Assembly: GCA_026315105.1 (NCBI GenBank)
Contig: CM048744.1
Location: forward strand, 838,312,094 to 838,376,093
Length of the DNA: 64,000 nucleotides
Reading direction: 5' to 3'
Source: Locusta migratoria
Lineage: Eukaryota; Arthropoda; Insecta; Orthoptera; Acrididae
Shown one piece after another: positions 42,997 through 52,600 of this stretch. Each line of letters begins with the position of its first letter. Position 1 is the first letter of the stretch. Position numbers and translations under genes: made by a program. The notes below the pieces were generated by a model. It saw only the letters and a list, made by a program, of their open reading frames with translations. It did not search any database and was not told where the DNA came from.

Positions 42997-43046
<50 letters not shown>

Positions 43047-43285
43047 GAGTGGGGCTTGCAGCCTTCGTTTTCCGTGACACTATTACAACGCAGGACTACA
43101 TTTATGTTTTAAGTGCCTTTTTGCTTGAAGAGCAATTCGAGGATGGCGATTGTACCTTTCAACCCGCTGTACATAATGCCGGCATGTGGCGGAGTTGTTA
43201 CACGACCGTAACATCCCTGTAATGGACTTGCCTACACGGAGTCCTGACTGATCAAATGGACTCGCCTGTCTCACGTCACTGGAGT
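42725..43285 (+). pseudogene. Tc1-like transposase remnant with T48 expansion
   Basis: The plus strand reads WKNVMWSDESR near 42834-42870 (first catalytic aspartate), VKFGGGSLIV near 42957, then after the T run GLAAFVFRDTITTQDYIYVL and EEQFEDGDCTFQ, the segment leading to the second aspartate. The rest is frameshifted (SLxWTCLHGVL where MDWPxxSPDLNPIE is expected). Terminal repeats are not seen. Confidence 0.75.
42998..43045 (+). repeat. T48 homopolymer inside a Tc1 reading frame
   Basis: Forty-eight consecutive T between the GGGSLIV and GLAAFVFRD segments of a Tc1 transposase, where the family has a short phenylalanine/serine-coding stretch. It is an expansion within coding sequence, not a reversed poly(A) tail. 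Confidence 0.8.
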
Positions 43286-43286
43286 G

Positions 43287-43598
43287 GGCAAAATCGAGGG
43301 AAACACAGTCACTTGTAAGCGAGCGGTCTAATGCAACGGTGTCGTTATGTTTATAAAACAGGAACAACGGAGATGGATCAAGATTGAATGTGGCAGAGGT
43401 CTATAGTAAGACAGTGTCATTAAGGTCTTCAAGAGGCGTGCGCAACTCACCCACTATTTTGCACGACAATACGCGGGCGCATACAGCACAAGCTGTGGCT
43501 GTTCTGTTCGGGCCGCGGTGGAGTAGCCGAGCGGTCTAAAGCGTCTCGCTGCGGAGCGCGCGGCTGCTCGCCGTGGAGGTTCGAGTCCTCGTTGGGGC

Positions 43599-43655
<57 letters not shown>

Positions 43656-44062
43656 TCCTTAGGTTAGTTTACCTAGGTTTAAGTAGTTTGTAAGCTATGG
43701 ACTGATGACCACGCAGTTTGGTCCGATAGATTTACAGACATTTGAACATTTTTGCTCTGTTCGGTCGATGGGACTGGGAAGTTGTGTACCATCCTCCATA
43801 CACCCCGAGTCCTTGTGACTATGATTTGGTTCCGAAGATGAACGAACTACTTCGTGGTGTTCGCTTCAGACGTTTTTCACAGATTCGACAGCAGACCGCT
43901 CCATTCGCACCATCAACAGGCTCTGCTAACGATATAGTACGCCTTCCACATAGCTGTTTCTACACAACTCTAAAGGACAGTAACAGGTGCAAACATGTAA
44001 CGCTTTTATATCGATTCTAAATAAACATCTGCTACTATTTATGTTCCAACCCTTGTATATTG
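43287..44062 (+). pseudogene. Mariner M1, internally deleted, with SINE-B insertion
   Basis: Begins with the M1 leader and WIKIECGRGL start region seen on the other strand at 40060. It then jumps to ILHDNTRAHTAQAVAVL-like sequence (43450-43510, second catalytic region), is interrupted by SINE-B, and resumes with LFGRWDWEVVYHPPYTPSPC, DYDLVPKMNELLRGVRFR (third catalytic aspartate region). The 3' terminal repeat TTCCAACCCTTGTATA ends near 44062. The middle of the protein has been deleted. Confidence 0.78.
43512..43755 (+). mobile_element. SINE-B in mariner M1, with long (GT)n
   Basis: Full-length plus-strand copy with GCCGCGGTGGAGTAGCCGAG head, GGTTCGAGTCC B-box, a GT run at about 43600-43652, and the body and tail. 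The 9-bp duplication TCTGTTCGG lies at 43503-43511 and 43756-43764. Confidence 0.93.
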
Positions 44063-44383
44063 TGAAAATCTACGGTCGTAAAATACTCCACTAGGGCACG
44101 CCAGAAATTACTGCCATGTCGAAAGACTTGTCACCGTTGCTGATTGTTGTTAGTATGGATTCACAGCCAACAAATTAATGTTAGAAGGTGATGAAGAACA
44201 TACATCCCTTAATGTACCTAATTTGTATTAAAATCATAGAACTCGTCAACTACGACGAAAATAAATTTTATTTCTAAAAACAAAAGCACAGTAAATATTC
44301 CAGTAAAACGTTTCTACGTAAACAGCATTTTAAATATTTAAAATCTGTACTCAACGCGAAATTTCGAAAGTGGTTGTCTTAAA
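44063..44383. other. Unclassified AT-rich spacer
   Basis: Nothing recognised between the mariner end and the large repeat. Confidence 0.4.
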
Positions 44384-46147
44384 ATTGTGAAGATTGAAAG
44401 TAGCTTGAAAATTTGTAATAAGATCTCGAGCAATAGAGATCTGAAAATGCAAGTTAAAACACTCACTGCTGCTCTAAATTACTTTGCGAGTGGCTACAGT
44501 ACTTGAGCAATGGAAATTTATCTAACTGCTCACTCCTAAGGGAGGCAGCCAATGTTTTAAAAAACAGAAAATTAATGTTAAAAAAGGAGTAGATAATAAT
44601 TAAACATGGGATGGGGAGCATGAAATTATAAAGCAGAGGTTTGATACTTTAAATCATCAATGAGATGAACAAGCAAATAAATGTGGGAGACCAAATTAGG
44701 CACAATAAAGCACGCACCTTGTATAAAAGTGAGCTAAATCATAAAGTTAATGCCTGTAATGGAATTGTTTCTGCCCTTTATGAATATGAAAGTAATGTAG
44801 GAGGAAATTTGAAAATACACATTGGTTAAAGGAAAGCACATTCATTCACTCACAGCACATGCATCATTCTTGTGACACGTTACTCTTGCAGCAACACTTC
44901 ATAGCAGTGACAAAGCGAAGCGTCAGCGGCGTTTTGACGAGATGGCGGGTGTCTTCAAGAACAATTAAAACATCACACTATGCACCAAACGAACTCATGT
45001 GTGGGGAGCAGTGGCATACTAACCTTAAGTAACATGTGGTGTGAGACCACGGTGAATTGCATGCAATTTATAAAAAGAAATTAATTTAGAATAAGCAAGT
45101 AACGCACATGCAAAAATTTCATAAAGAAGAAAGCTAGTATAAATAAAAGCATGACTGAAGGCCAAAGTAATGATCCTTATGAGAGCATGTTGTGCAATCG
45201 GTCAAACCAAGACAGGAAAGATGGAGTCAATACAGAAAATCTGGGAAAAATTTAGCATACTCGCACAGACACAACACGAAAACGTTAGTTAAAAACAGCA
45301 AGGAAATTCAAACATACTAAGTTTAGACACACATGTATCCTAACTTGAGAAAACCGGACACAAAATCATCACCAGAATGAATATGCAATTACAAAATTTA
45401 CACTGAATTACTCAAGTTCAGTAAATTAAGAAACACTTCGCCTTGCATAGGGGAAGAATTACTCAAGAAAAACTATCACTGATAAACCAAGACTGACTGA
45501 CCACGAGCAAAGTAAAGTTCTAACGGCATGCCATCCCCTCAGCACGATTCGATGATATACTCACTTTCGTGGTCGCAGCAAGAGTGAGGCCTCAGGCCAT
45601 GCGAAAAGCCTTGCCCTCGACACAACGGATGTAGGGCGCGCTAAAAGTGATCCAGAGTGCGTTCAGAGCTTACTGTCTACCAACCCTTGCTATGTGGAGA
45701 AGATAATACCCTTTACTAGAGCTCCAGAGAGGTCTCCTTTGTCGCCTCTTTCGTCCATGATTATGTTGGTACTACACAAAGAACAGGCCACCTCGCTATC
45801 TTGCCAAGTAAGCTTGTCTCTGGCCACCCAGCAGACGGCAGTGCAGACGACATACAAAGCCATGCATTCTTAACTAAAGTAAACGAGGCCTAAAGCGCAA
45901 GGCGGCGACTGTAAGCCATTGCGCGGAAGTCAGTCAATATTAAAAGCAATCTTCCACATTCATACGAACACACAAGTTCAATCACACGGTTGGAAACATA
46001 TGTATACATGAGGCAATGATCATTAATAAATGAATAAAATAATTGACATACAAATAGACAATATTAATGGTGGAGAAACAGTTAAGAGTAATGAATAACT
46101 CAAACTGGAACACGACCACACATACAATGGACGTGTTTCAAGATGTC
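44384..46147. repeat. Large unclassified repeat, copy A (1.76 kb)
   Basis: Collinear with 47803-48606 and then 56293-56540. Shared landmarks include TGCAAGTTAAAACACT, AACAAGCAAATAAATGTGGG, AAGCGTCAGCGGCGTTTTGA, AACAGCAAGGAAATTCAAAC and GGCGGCGACTGTAAGCCATT. Open frames are short and no TE domain is visible. The segment 45331-45892 has no counterpart in copy B. The copies differ by many substitutions, so the duplication is not recent. It may be an unknown non-autonomous transposon or a segmental duplication. Confidence 0.8.
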
Positions 46148-46203
46148 TCAGCACTTGCGACGTGTATTCTCTGATAGACAGGGTGGCAAGGGTAAACGAA
46201 ACA

Positions 46204-46396
46204 CCGCATTGGCCGAGCGGGCTGCGGCGCGCCAGTCACAGTCTGCACGGCCGCTACGGTCGGGGGTTTGAATCCTTCCTCGGGCATGGATGTTTGTGTC
46301 GTCTTTAGCATAAGGTAGTTCATAAGTAGTGTAAGTTTAGGGACTGATGACCCCCGCAGTTAAGTCCCTTAAGCTTAACAAACATTTGAACATTTT
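46204..46396 (+). mobile_element. SINE-A, diverged
   Basis: Head with GGCCGAGCGGGCTGCGGCGC, B-box GGGTTTGAATCC and SINE-A body ending ACATTTGAACATTTTTTG. Flanks share GAAACA-type words (46198 and 46405), a probable but imperfect target duplication. Confidence 0.82.
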
Positions 46397-46512
46397 TTGA
46401 AATGAAACAACCGAAACGGGATTAAGTTACAGGTTCACTAGGTGAAAGTTTACCACAGTCCGCGACCGATAAACAATAAACTGACCTCGGCAGTTGTTGA
46501 CGGTACGCAGAA

Positions 46513-46683
46513 ATGGCCGTGCGGTCTTGGGCGCCACGTTACGGATCGCACGGCCAATCGCGACGGAGATTATAGTCCTCTTTCGGGCATGGGTGTGTGT
46601 TTAGCATAAGTTAATGTAGTTTGCAAGTCTATCGACCGATGATCTCAATAGTTTGGTCCCTTACGTTTCTCAAACATTTCGCA
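46513..46683 (+). mobile_element. SINE-B-like SINE, diverged
   Basis: Decayed head (GGCCGTGCGGTCTTGGGCGC), a GGGCATGGGTGTGTG junction and a body with TAGTTTGCAAGTCTATCGAC and AGTTTGGTCCCTTACG. The B-box is mutated. It probably belongs to a sub-family with GGTCCCTTACG in place of GGTCCGATAG. Confidence 0.65.
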
Positions 46684-46813
46684 GTTGAAGAACAACTATA
46701 TCTAGACGTGACCAGATAAAATTCGAAGCAATATACGTTTCCGCGATTCTCTCAATTGTCGTGGACTGTACGTGATCACGACTCGCACTGAACTCTGTGT
46801 ACACCTACCTATA

Positions 46814-47341
46814 CAGGGTGTTAAAAAAGTGCCAAGAAAAATAAATTCTAAACGTGATTCCGGAAACACATACTTTCTAAAGTATACACGTGTACGAAGG
46901 GCTCAAAATGTTCGAATGTACATTTGTGGCACCTAAGTGCAGTGGTCATCGATCCCTAAACTTACAAACTACTTAAACTAACTTATTCTAAGAACAACAT
47001 GCGCACCCATGTTCGAGGGAGGACTCGATCCTCCATCGGCGTCCGGCCGTGCGCTCCTCAGCAAGGAGCGTCAGTGCGCACGCCTATTCCACCGCTGCTA
47101 CGAAGAGCCGCGCGACGCCCGGTTGCGGATATTAGCGACAGGTATTGGCGGCGGATTGATAGGGCCATGCGTGCCACCACGCCGGTTAAATGGCGCGCAT
47201 TATCTGGAGTCTGACATTAATCAGTTGCCTGCCTTGCTGGGGGACGTGCCACGTCAGCAGCGGACACAGTTGCGGCTCACCCACGATGCCGCACCAGCAC
47301 ACTCTGATCACGGTGTGTACTGTGGAGGGGCTGATCTGTAG
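46814..47341 (+). pseudogene. Mariner M3 fragment with SINE-B insertion
   Basis: Starts CAGGGTGTTAAAAAAGTG after TA at 46812-46813. After a SINE-B the plus strand reads GGLIGPCVPPRRLNGAHYLE, INQLPALLGDVPRQQRTQL and THDAAPAHSDHGVY, the region of the second catalytic aspartate in mariner-type transposases. The left end and this segment are too close together, so the N-terminal half is deleted. The right end is not found. Confidence 0.68.
46903..47098 (-). mobile_element. SINE-B in mariner M3
   Basis: Minus-strand copy with GGAGGATCGAGTCCTCCCTC (B-box side) and a SINE-type tail (CATTCGAACATTTT). Target duplication TACGAAGGGC/TACGAAGAGC lies at 46893-46902 and 47099-47108. Confidence 0.8.
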
Positions 47342-47802
47342 CTTTTACTTGCTCTATTATATTTTTGTTCTGTTAAGACCTCTTTACTATGTTGGGAAGA
47401 GCATTGCGTAATAAGTGGTGTGAGCAGAACATAGAGCATATGGTTTGGTGAACAGTTGCCCTGTGAGTGAGTAAAGTCCGCCCATATTTACTTCTAAAAT
47501 CTGATTAGCTTTTACAGGTAATCTCAGTCTGCCAAAACCCTTCAGCGTTTTCATTAATATTTAATATACTGTAATTAATTTAAATATGTCTGTTTAAACA
47601 GTGTAATTATCTTGTGTTAAGCTATATTCCTGTTATTTAAAAAGTTATTTAAATTTTAAATATGACAGGCGTAACACTCTAAAATGTTTCGTTGGTGTAA
47701 AAACGTAAACACAGGCGCGGAGTGTTCCTCCTGCCACAGAAAGTCGAGCTAAGCGCCTCACATAGTTGATATCTAAGAGTTCTAAGTAGTTTGTTAAATT
47801 TT
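47342..47802. other. Unclassified AT-rich sequence
   Basis: No recognisable element. It separates the M3 mariner fragment from copy B of the large repeat. Confidence 0.4.
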
Positions 47803-48606
47803 CTATGAAAGATCTCGGACAGTAGAGATTTGCACATGCAAGTTAAAACGCTTACTGCTACTCTAAATTATCTTGCGAGTGGCCACAGTACTTGTGGATG
47901 CGGAGCATGAAATTACAAAACAGAGGTTAGATGCTTTAAATCATCATCTATTCAATAAAATGAACAAGCAAATAAATGTGGGGAAACCATGCCCACACCT
48001 TGTACAAAAGTGAATTAAATCACAAAATTAGTGCCCGTAATAAAATTGTTTCTGCCCTTTATCAATATGGAGGTAACGTGGGAGGAAATTTGCCAATACA
48101 CAGTGGGTAGAGGAAGGTACACTCATCCATTCACAGACACACGCATAATACTTGCGACGCATTACTCAAGGGGGAAAACTTCATAGCCACAGAAAAACGA
48201 AGCGTCGGCGGCGTTTTGACGAGATGATGCATGTGTCCTAGCACTTTTTGAAATATACTATGCACAAACAAACTCATGTGCATGGAGGCAGTGGCATACT
48301 ATCCTTCAGTACCACGTGGTGTACAACCACAGTGAATTACATACAATTTACAGAAAGAAATTAATTTAGAATCAGCGAGTAAAGCACACATGAGAATTCA
48401 TATAGAAGAAAGCTAGTATCAGTAAAAGCATGCCTGAAGGCCAAACTAATGACCGTTACGAAAGCGCCTTGTGAAATCGGTCATACTAAGACAGGGAAGA
48501 CAGAATCAATCCAGAAAATCTGAGAAAAAGTTTAGCATAATCGTGGATACAGACACGACGTGAAAACATTAGTTAAAAACAGCAAGGAAATTCAAACATA
48601 CTAAGT
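47803..48606. repeat. Large unclassified repeat, copy B, left part
   Basis: Matches copy A from about 44430 to 45330, ending at CATACTAAGTTT, where copy A continues with AGACACACATG but copy B switches to a Penelope-like element. The right part of copy B appears at 56293-56540. Confidence 0.8.
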
Positions 48607-49680
48607 TTTACCAATATATGACTTTCCACACTGACACGGAATCTGGTACACTCCCGCCTTCCTCAAACCGAGATCATCTTTAGCGCTCCCCACCAGTGCA
48701 CGAATTTTATTCGGCGGACAAAAAACAGTTCCAACCTGGTGTTTTCTCAAAATGCGGGCGATCTTCCCTGAGAGTGCGCCGGTATATGGAACGAACGCAG
48801 TGCCTACATCCTCCCTTGCGTTTTCATCCGTTTCCACAGGTTGTGTTGTAGTGGTTGGGCGGAGAGCCCGCTGAATCTGCCACTCTGAGTACCCATTTTT
48901 TCGAAATACAGTTCTCAGGTGTTCCAATTCCTGGGGTAGACTCTCTGCGTCGGAGATAGTGCGCGCCCTATGTACTAGAGTTTCAAGTACCCCATTCCTC
49001 TGTGAAGGGTGGTGACAGCTGTCTGCGTGTAAATACAGATCAGTGTGCGTTGTCTTCCGATATACACTATGACCCAGGGTCGATGCGTTGAACACCAGAG
49101 GCACACACGATTGATGTATCCGAGCAAGTCGGCGGTCGCTGAACATTGTTTGTCGGAGAATCACGCCATGGAGTATGAACACACTAGGATTCTGGTACAG
49201 ACGTCGAGATACTGGGACTGCGTCGTTAGAGAGGCCATTGAAATTCGCACAAGTGACGACCTCATAAACCGTGACTCTGGCTATAATCTTAGCAAAGCTT
49301 GGGAACCAGCGATTGGGTTAATTAAGAGTAAATCTAGCAAACGAAACGAAGTGACGACCACGGCGGACAGAGCACTCACACCGACGTCTTCTCAGACGCC
49401 GGCGCAATCGGTTCCACTGCGCGGCCGCGGCGCGGACCGTGGTCCGCGGAGGGGTCGCTCCGCGGGCCGCGGGTATTTAAATGGCCCGCTACCGGGCTAG
49501 AACCCAGTTCCCTTCGAGCAGCCGTAGCGTGCGGATCTCCGTGCCGGCGCGTTTCCAGGAGCTCAGTCCGTCAGTTCACCTGATGATGGCGACATGTATG
49601 ATCGCCGAAATATTGTGCCCGTTGGACACTATAGACCGGCAGTACACCCGTGGATATTTTAATCATATTTAATCATGATT
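48607..49680. mobile_element. Penelope-like element with inverted 5' part
   Basis: Two parts in opposite orientation meet near 49072. The minus-strand part (49070-48607) encodes GHSVYRKTTHTDLYLHADSC, NGVLETLVHRARTISDAESL and, at its end, AGVYQIPCQCGKSYIGKT. The plus-strand part (49072-49380) begins GRCVEHQRHTRL and continues KSAVAEHCLSENHAMEYEHT to INRDSGYNLSKAWEPAIGL. Joined in order the two parts give one continuous RT-thumb/GIY-YIG protein segment interrupted at KT/GR. A GC-rich terminal region follows, with TATTTAAAT near 49473 and a hammerhead-like motif at 49580-49610. Confidence 0.85.
49580..49610 (+). promoter_or_regulatory. Hammerhead-like motif in the PLE terminus
   Basis: CTGATGA (49580-49586) is followed by T, GGCGA, a loop, TCGCC and GAAA (49607-49610). 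CUGANGA and GAAA are the conserved core of hammerhead ribozymes, which have been described in Penelope-like termini. The extra T before the stem departs from the canonical form, and stems I and III were not established, so activity is uncertain. Confidence 0.5.
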
Positions 49681-50195
49681 GTGGCGCAGTATATACGATC
49701 AGAAACACTTTTCTTCTCGGTGACACCTGGTATGCTTTTCATATGTCTTAGATTGAAAGATATGTCGACATGAAAAATTTTGCAAATCATAGTTTCCTTG
49801 TTTAACTGCATTTGCACGCAAAGTGATTCCTTACTTAGGTCTTTATTCGTAGCTCTTCCATGCTCCTGAGTACTAAGATACTGAAGTTTGCTTTTTTTCT
49901 TCTTCTATGACGGCAGCTGTGCATGTACATGCAGCATTTTATTACATTGCATTCCTATTTTGTCTCTGTCATCATTTCTAATGATAATTACCTTCAGCAG
50001 CCATTATATTTGTTAGTAATAAGTGAAGATAATGCTAATACTTTTGCAAATGTTGAATTTCTGAAAGTAGAATAGAATTTAGGTTGAGAAATACTGACGA
50101 GAAACGTTCCTAGCATCATCTATGGTTTAGCAGTGAGCTGAAGCTCCACGAAGGGGTGGACATTTTGTTTCAAGAAATTGAAGAAGGTCCCTGAT

Positions 50196-50260
<65 letters not shown>

Positions 50261-51059
50261 TGCATGTTCATTCTGGTTTCGCCGAACTTTTTATTCAGTA
50301 GTAACGGGAATTTTAGCTTATATAGTGCTTTCATGCTTGCCACAAAGTTTACTGAAACCAGAGACTATAGACCGTAAAAATACCCAATCAGCATCTTCGG
50401 TTTATGAATCTCGGCGCCTTTCTATTTCAGTAAGTTGTTCGTTTCCAGCTTGGGTCTGTATCGGCAGCATACGAAGACGAGAGAGACGAGGCAGTTCCGC
50501 ACTCGGCATAGCATGCGTGAACAGCCGCGCGTGTGGCGCGTAGCTGCCGACCGCGGCGCGTCAAACGTATCTCACGTATTTTCTCGAGAATCGAAAGAGA
50601 TATAGCTCTCATTCCACCGTTAAAAACAATTTCGATATGTTAGCTACATTTAGTTCGCAGTAATGTGTGATGTAAAACGCAGCAAACGCAATCTAGCCAG
50701 CGACTACTTTCTCCACTGCAAACTCTTCAAAATATGCGCGGCGTTGTACTTTAGTTTTTACTATAACAATAAATATGTACAATAACGAAAAGAAAACCTC
50801 CCCAACGTCATGCGGTGGCTTTTGCCTATATGATACAGAAAAATAATTTTTTTCTAGTGAGTAGTTTCTGCAAAATCGATTGTGGAAGCTGCATTAGGGC
50901 AAAACACGCACAAATCGGAAAATAGCGTTTTTAATTTTTTTACGCAGAAAGTAAAAGTGTTACAAAGAAACTAAATACAAAGAAGGATGTAGCTTATATT
51001 CGTCTACATAAAACATTTTTTTTCGAAGCATATCCGATGACTAGAAATTTAACTTTGCG
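49681..51059. other. Unclassified region with an A58 run
   Basis: An A58 homopolymer lies at 50199-50256. It could be the tail of an unrecognised retroposon in the plus orientation, since no coding sense continues across it. The part 50450-50580 is GC-rich. The 5' leader of the following LINE may begin in this interval. Confidence 0.4.
50199..50256 (+). repeat. A58 homopolymer
   Basis: Fifty-eight consecutive A. The preceding 500 bp resemble no coding sequence, so it is either a retroposon tail or an expanded A tract. Confidence 0.85.
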
Positions 51060-51361
51060 GCAGAGGTGGAACAAGAGGCGCAGGAAAGCTGTGCGCTTCG
51101 GACAACGGGACAGAGGCGTGACGGAGGAAACGCCTGCCCTCCGCCTGGGCTGCGTTAAGTGTGCGCTGCCCCATTAGAAAGCATGCGTTACAGACGGACG
51201 GAGGCCTCGCCTCTGCCTCTGCTCTGCCTCTGCTGCGTCAAGTGTGCGCCGGGCCTAAAGCATAGTCGCGGCTCTGCCGCAGTGGCGTTCGGACGCAAGC
51301 AGCGCGTGATCGTCGCTGCAGCTCTTTCAACTTTCGTGTTTGTGATATTATTTGTTTTGAT

Positions 51362-52600
51362 ATGGAACCAGAAGTACGAATGAGTAGTCTGAAGTTCAGT
51401 TTTAGTTCCGACAGTCAGCGTCCGAGAGTTTATGACTTTGATTATTTCTTACATGAAGATTTAGGACTTCGTGATGAGGAAGTTATAGGTATGCAGTACG
51501 ACTTTCTGATCAACGCCTATTACGTGAAACTTCGTAACGAGGAAGTGTGTCTCCGTATTATGAATCTGACAAACGGGTCTGCTGACTACAAGTCTGGAGA
51601 TGGCACTGTGAGTCGTGTAACAATTACGTTTTCCGGCTTAGGTTTGCGTAATGTGAAGATTTACAACTTGCCTTTCGAAATCACGGACCAAAGGCTTAAA
51701 GATTCTTTATCTGTGTATGGGACTGTGTTCACTATTACCCGCGAACGATGGGCCAATAACAGATTTTTTAATGTTGAGAACGGAGTCCGAACAGTTCGCA
51801 TGGAGCTCAAACGACATATACCATCGTTTGTAATTGTGCGAAATTACAAAGGATTGGTGGTGTATGAGGATCAACCTCGTACCTGCGCCGTCTGCAATTC
51901 TGCCAGCCACATGCGTGCACAATGTCCACGTAGACGCCCTATGCAAGTGACGTCCTTTGTTGATGCCGAGCACGGCGCGCCAGCCGCGAGGCCGCCGTCC
52001 TACTCGGCCGTTTTGACTCAGATCGCGCCACGCGCGGGCCCTGCGCCCGTGCCGGCCGCGGAACAGGTGGCGTCTGTGCAAGCAGACGCCGACCCCTGCA
52101 CAGCTGAGCGTGAGCAGGAGCCCACTGCGCCGGAAAGCGTAGTAGCAAGTGAACCTATTCGCGACAATGTAGTACCGCAGTCACTGACTACAGAGGAACC
52201 TTCTGAGACGACGACAGCTCCCACTGTCGCCACGGAAGCGATCCCCGCAAATGATTCCGACTTGCCATCCACACCCATGGACATTGCCTCTCCGCCGGAA
52301 CAGAAAAAAGCTACTAAAGGGAAATCAAAAGCTGACACACAAGCTTCTTCGAGTAACAAGAAGTTACGAGTCGCGCGCCGACAGGACGCGGAGATTCACG
52401 AGCAGCTCCAACAGAAAGTAACCAGGGCTGCTGCGAAGCTTAAAGGAGGGGAGGCAGCCACGCACGATGTTACTGACTCTGTTTCGGAGACCGCCACCGC
52501 CGACCACGAGGCTATGGACACCGAAAGTCCGCCCCCACGTCCTCCCCCACCCCCAGGTGATGGGGCCTGGTGGGCTGATGACGAGCCCGGTGGCCAATGA
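51362..52600 (+). CDS. LINE ORF1, Gag-like RNA-binding protein with CCHC knuckle
   Basis: A 412-residue protein expected to bind element RNA and form the ribonucleoprotein particle. The first ATG at 51362 follows an in-frame region without stronger starts. Residues about 85-165 (VTITFSGLGLRNVKIYNLPF, LSVYGTVFTITRE, LKRHIPSFVIV) look like the RRM-like and RHIPSF segments of Tx1-clade Gag proteins. One zinc knuckle is visible as C175-X2-C178-X4-H183-X4-C188. The C-terminal half is rich in alanine, proline, threonine and glutamate and probably disordered, with a basic stretch around KKATKGKSKADTQASSSNKK. It ends in a proline-rich tail. The stop codon overlaps the ORF2 start. Confidence 0.85.
   Translation: MEPEVRMSSLKFSFSSDSQRPRVYDFDYFLHEDLGLRDEEVIGMQYDFLINAYYVKLRNEEVCLRIMNLTNGSADYKSGDGTVSRVTITFSGLGLRNVKIYNLPFEITDQRLKDSLSVYGTVFTITRERWANNRFFNVENGVRTVRMELKRHIPSFVIVRNYKGLVVYEDQPRTCAVCNSASHMRAQCPRRRPMQVTSFVDAEHGAPAARPPSYSAVLTQIAPRAGPAPVPAAEQVASVQADADPCTAEREQEPTAPESVVASEPIRDNVVPQSLTTEEPSETTTAPTVATEAIPANDSDLPSTPMDIASPPEQKKATKGKSKADTQASSSNKKLRVARRQDAEIHEQLQQKVTRAAAKLKGGEAATHDVTDSVSETATADHEAMDTESPPPRPPPPPGDGAWWADDEPGGQ

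Noticed and set aside
42751..43080. Minus-strand 109-codon frame with poly-lysine
   Set aside because: It is the antisense shadow of the T48 run in the plus-strand Tc1 remnant.
30887..47098. tRNA genes suggested by good A- and B-boxes at many places
   Set aside because: Each is followed by a SINE body, most have target duplications, and the acceptor stems are not intact; they are SINE heads.
50178..50543. 121-codon frame with a poly-lysine start
   Set aside because: The lysines come from the A58 run and the remainder has no recognisable domain; it is an artefact of the homopolymer.
51251..51262. GGCCTAAAGC near the LINE 5' end as a target duplication with copy A's GGCCTAAAGCGC
   Set aside because: The match is only about ten bases, upstream sequence does not continue to match copy A, and the LINE start could lie elsewhere; too weak to set a boundary.
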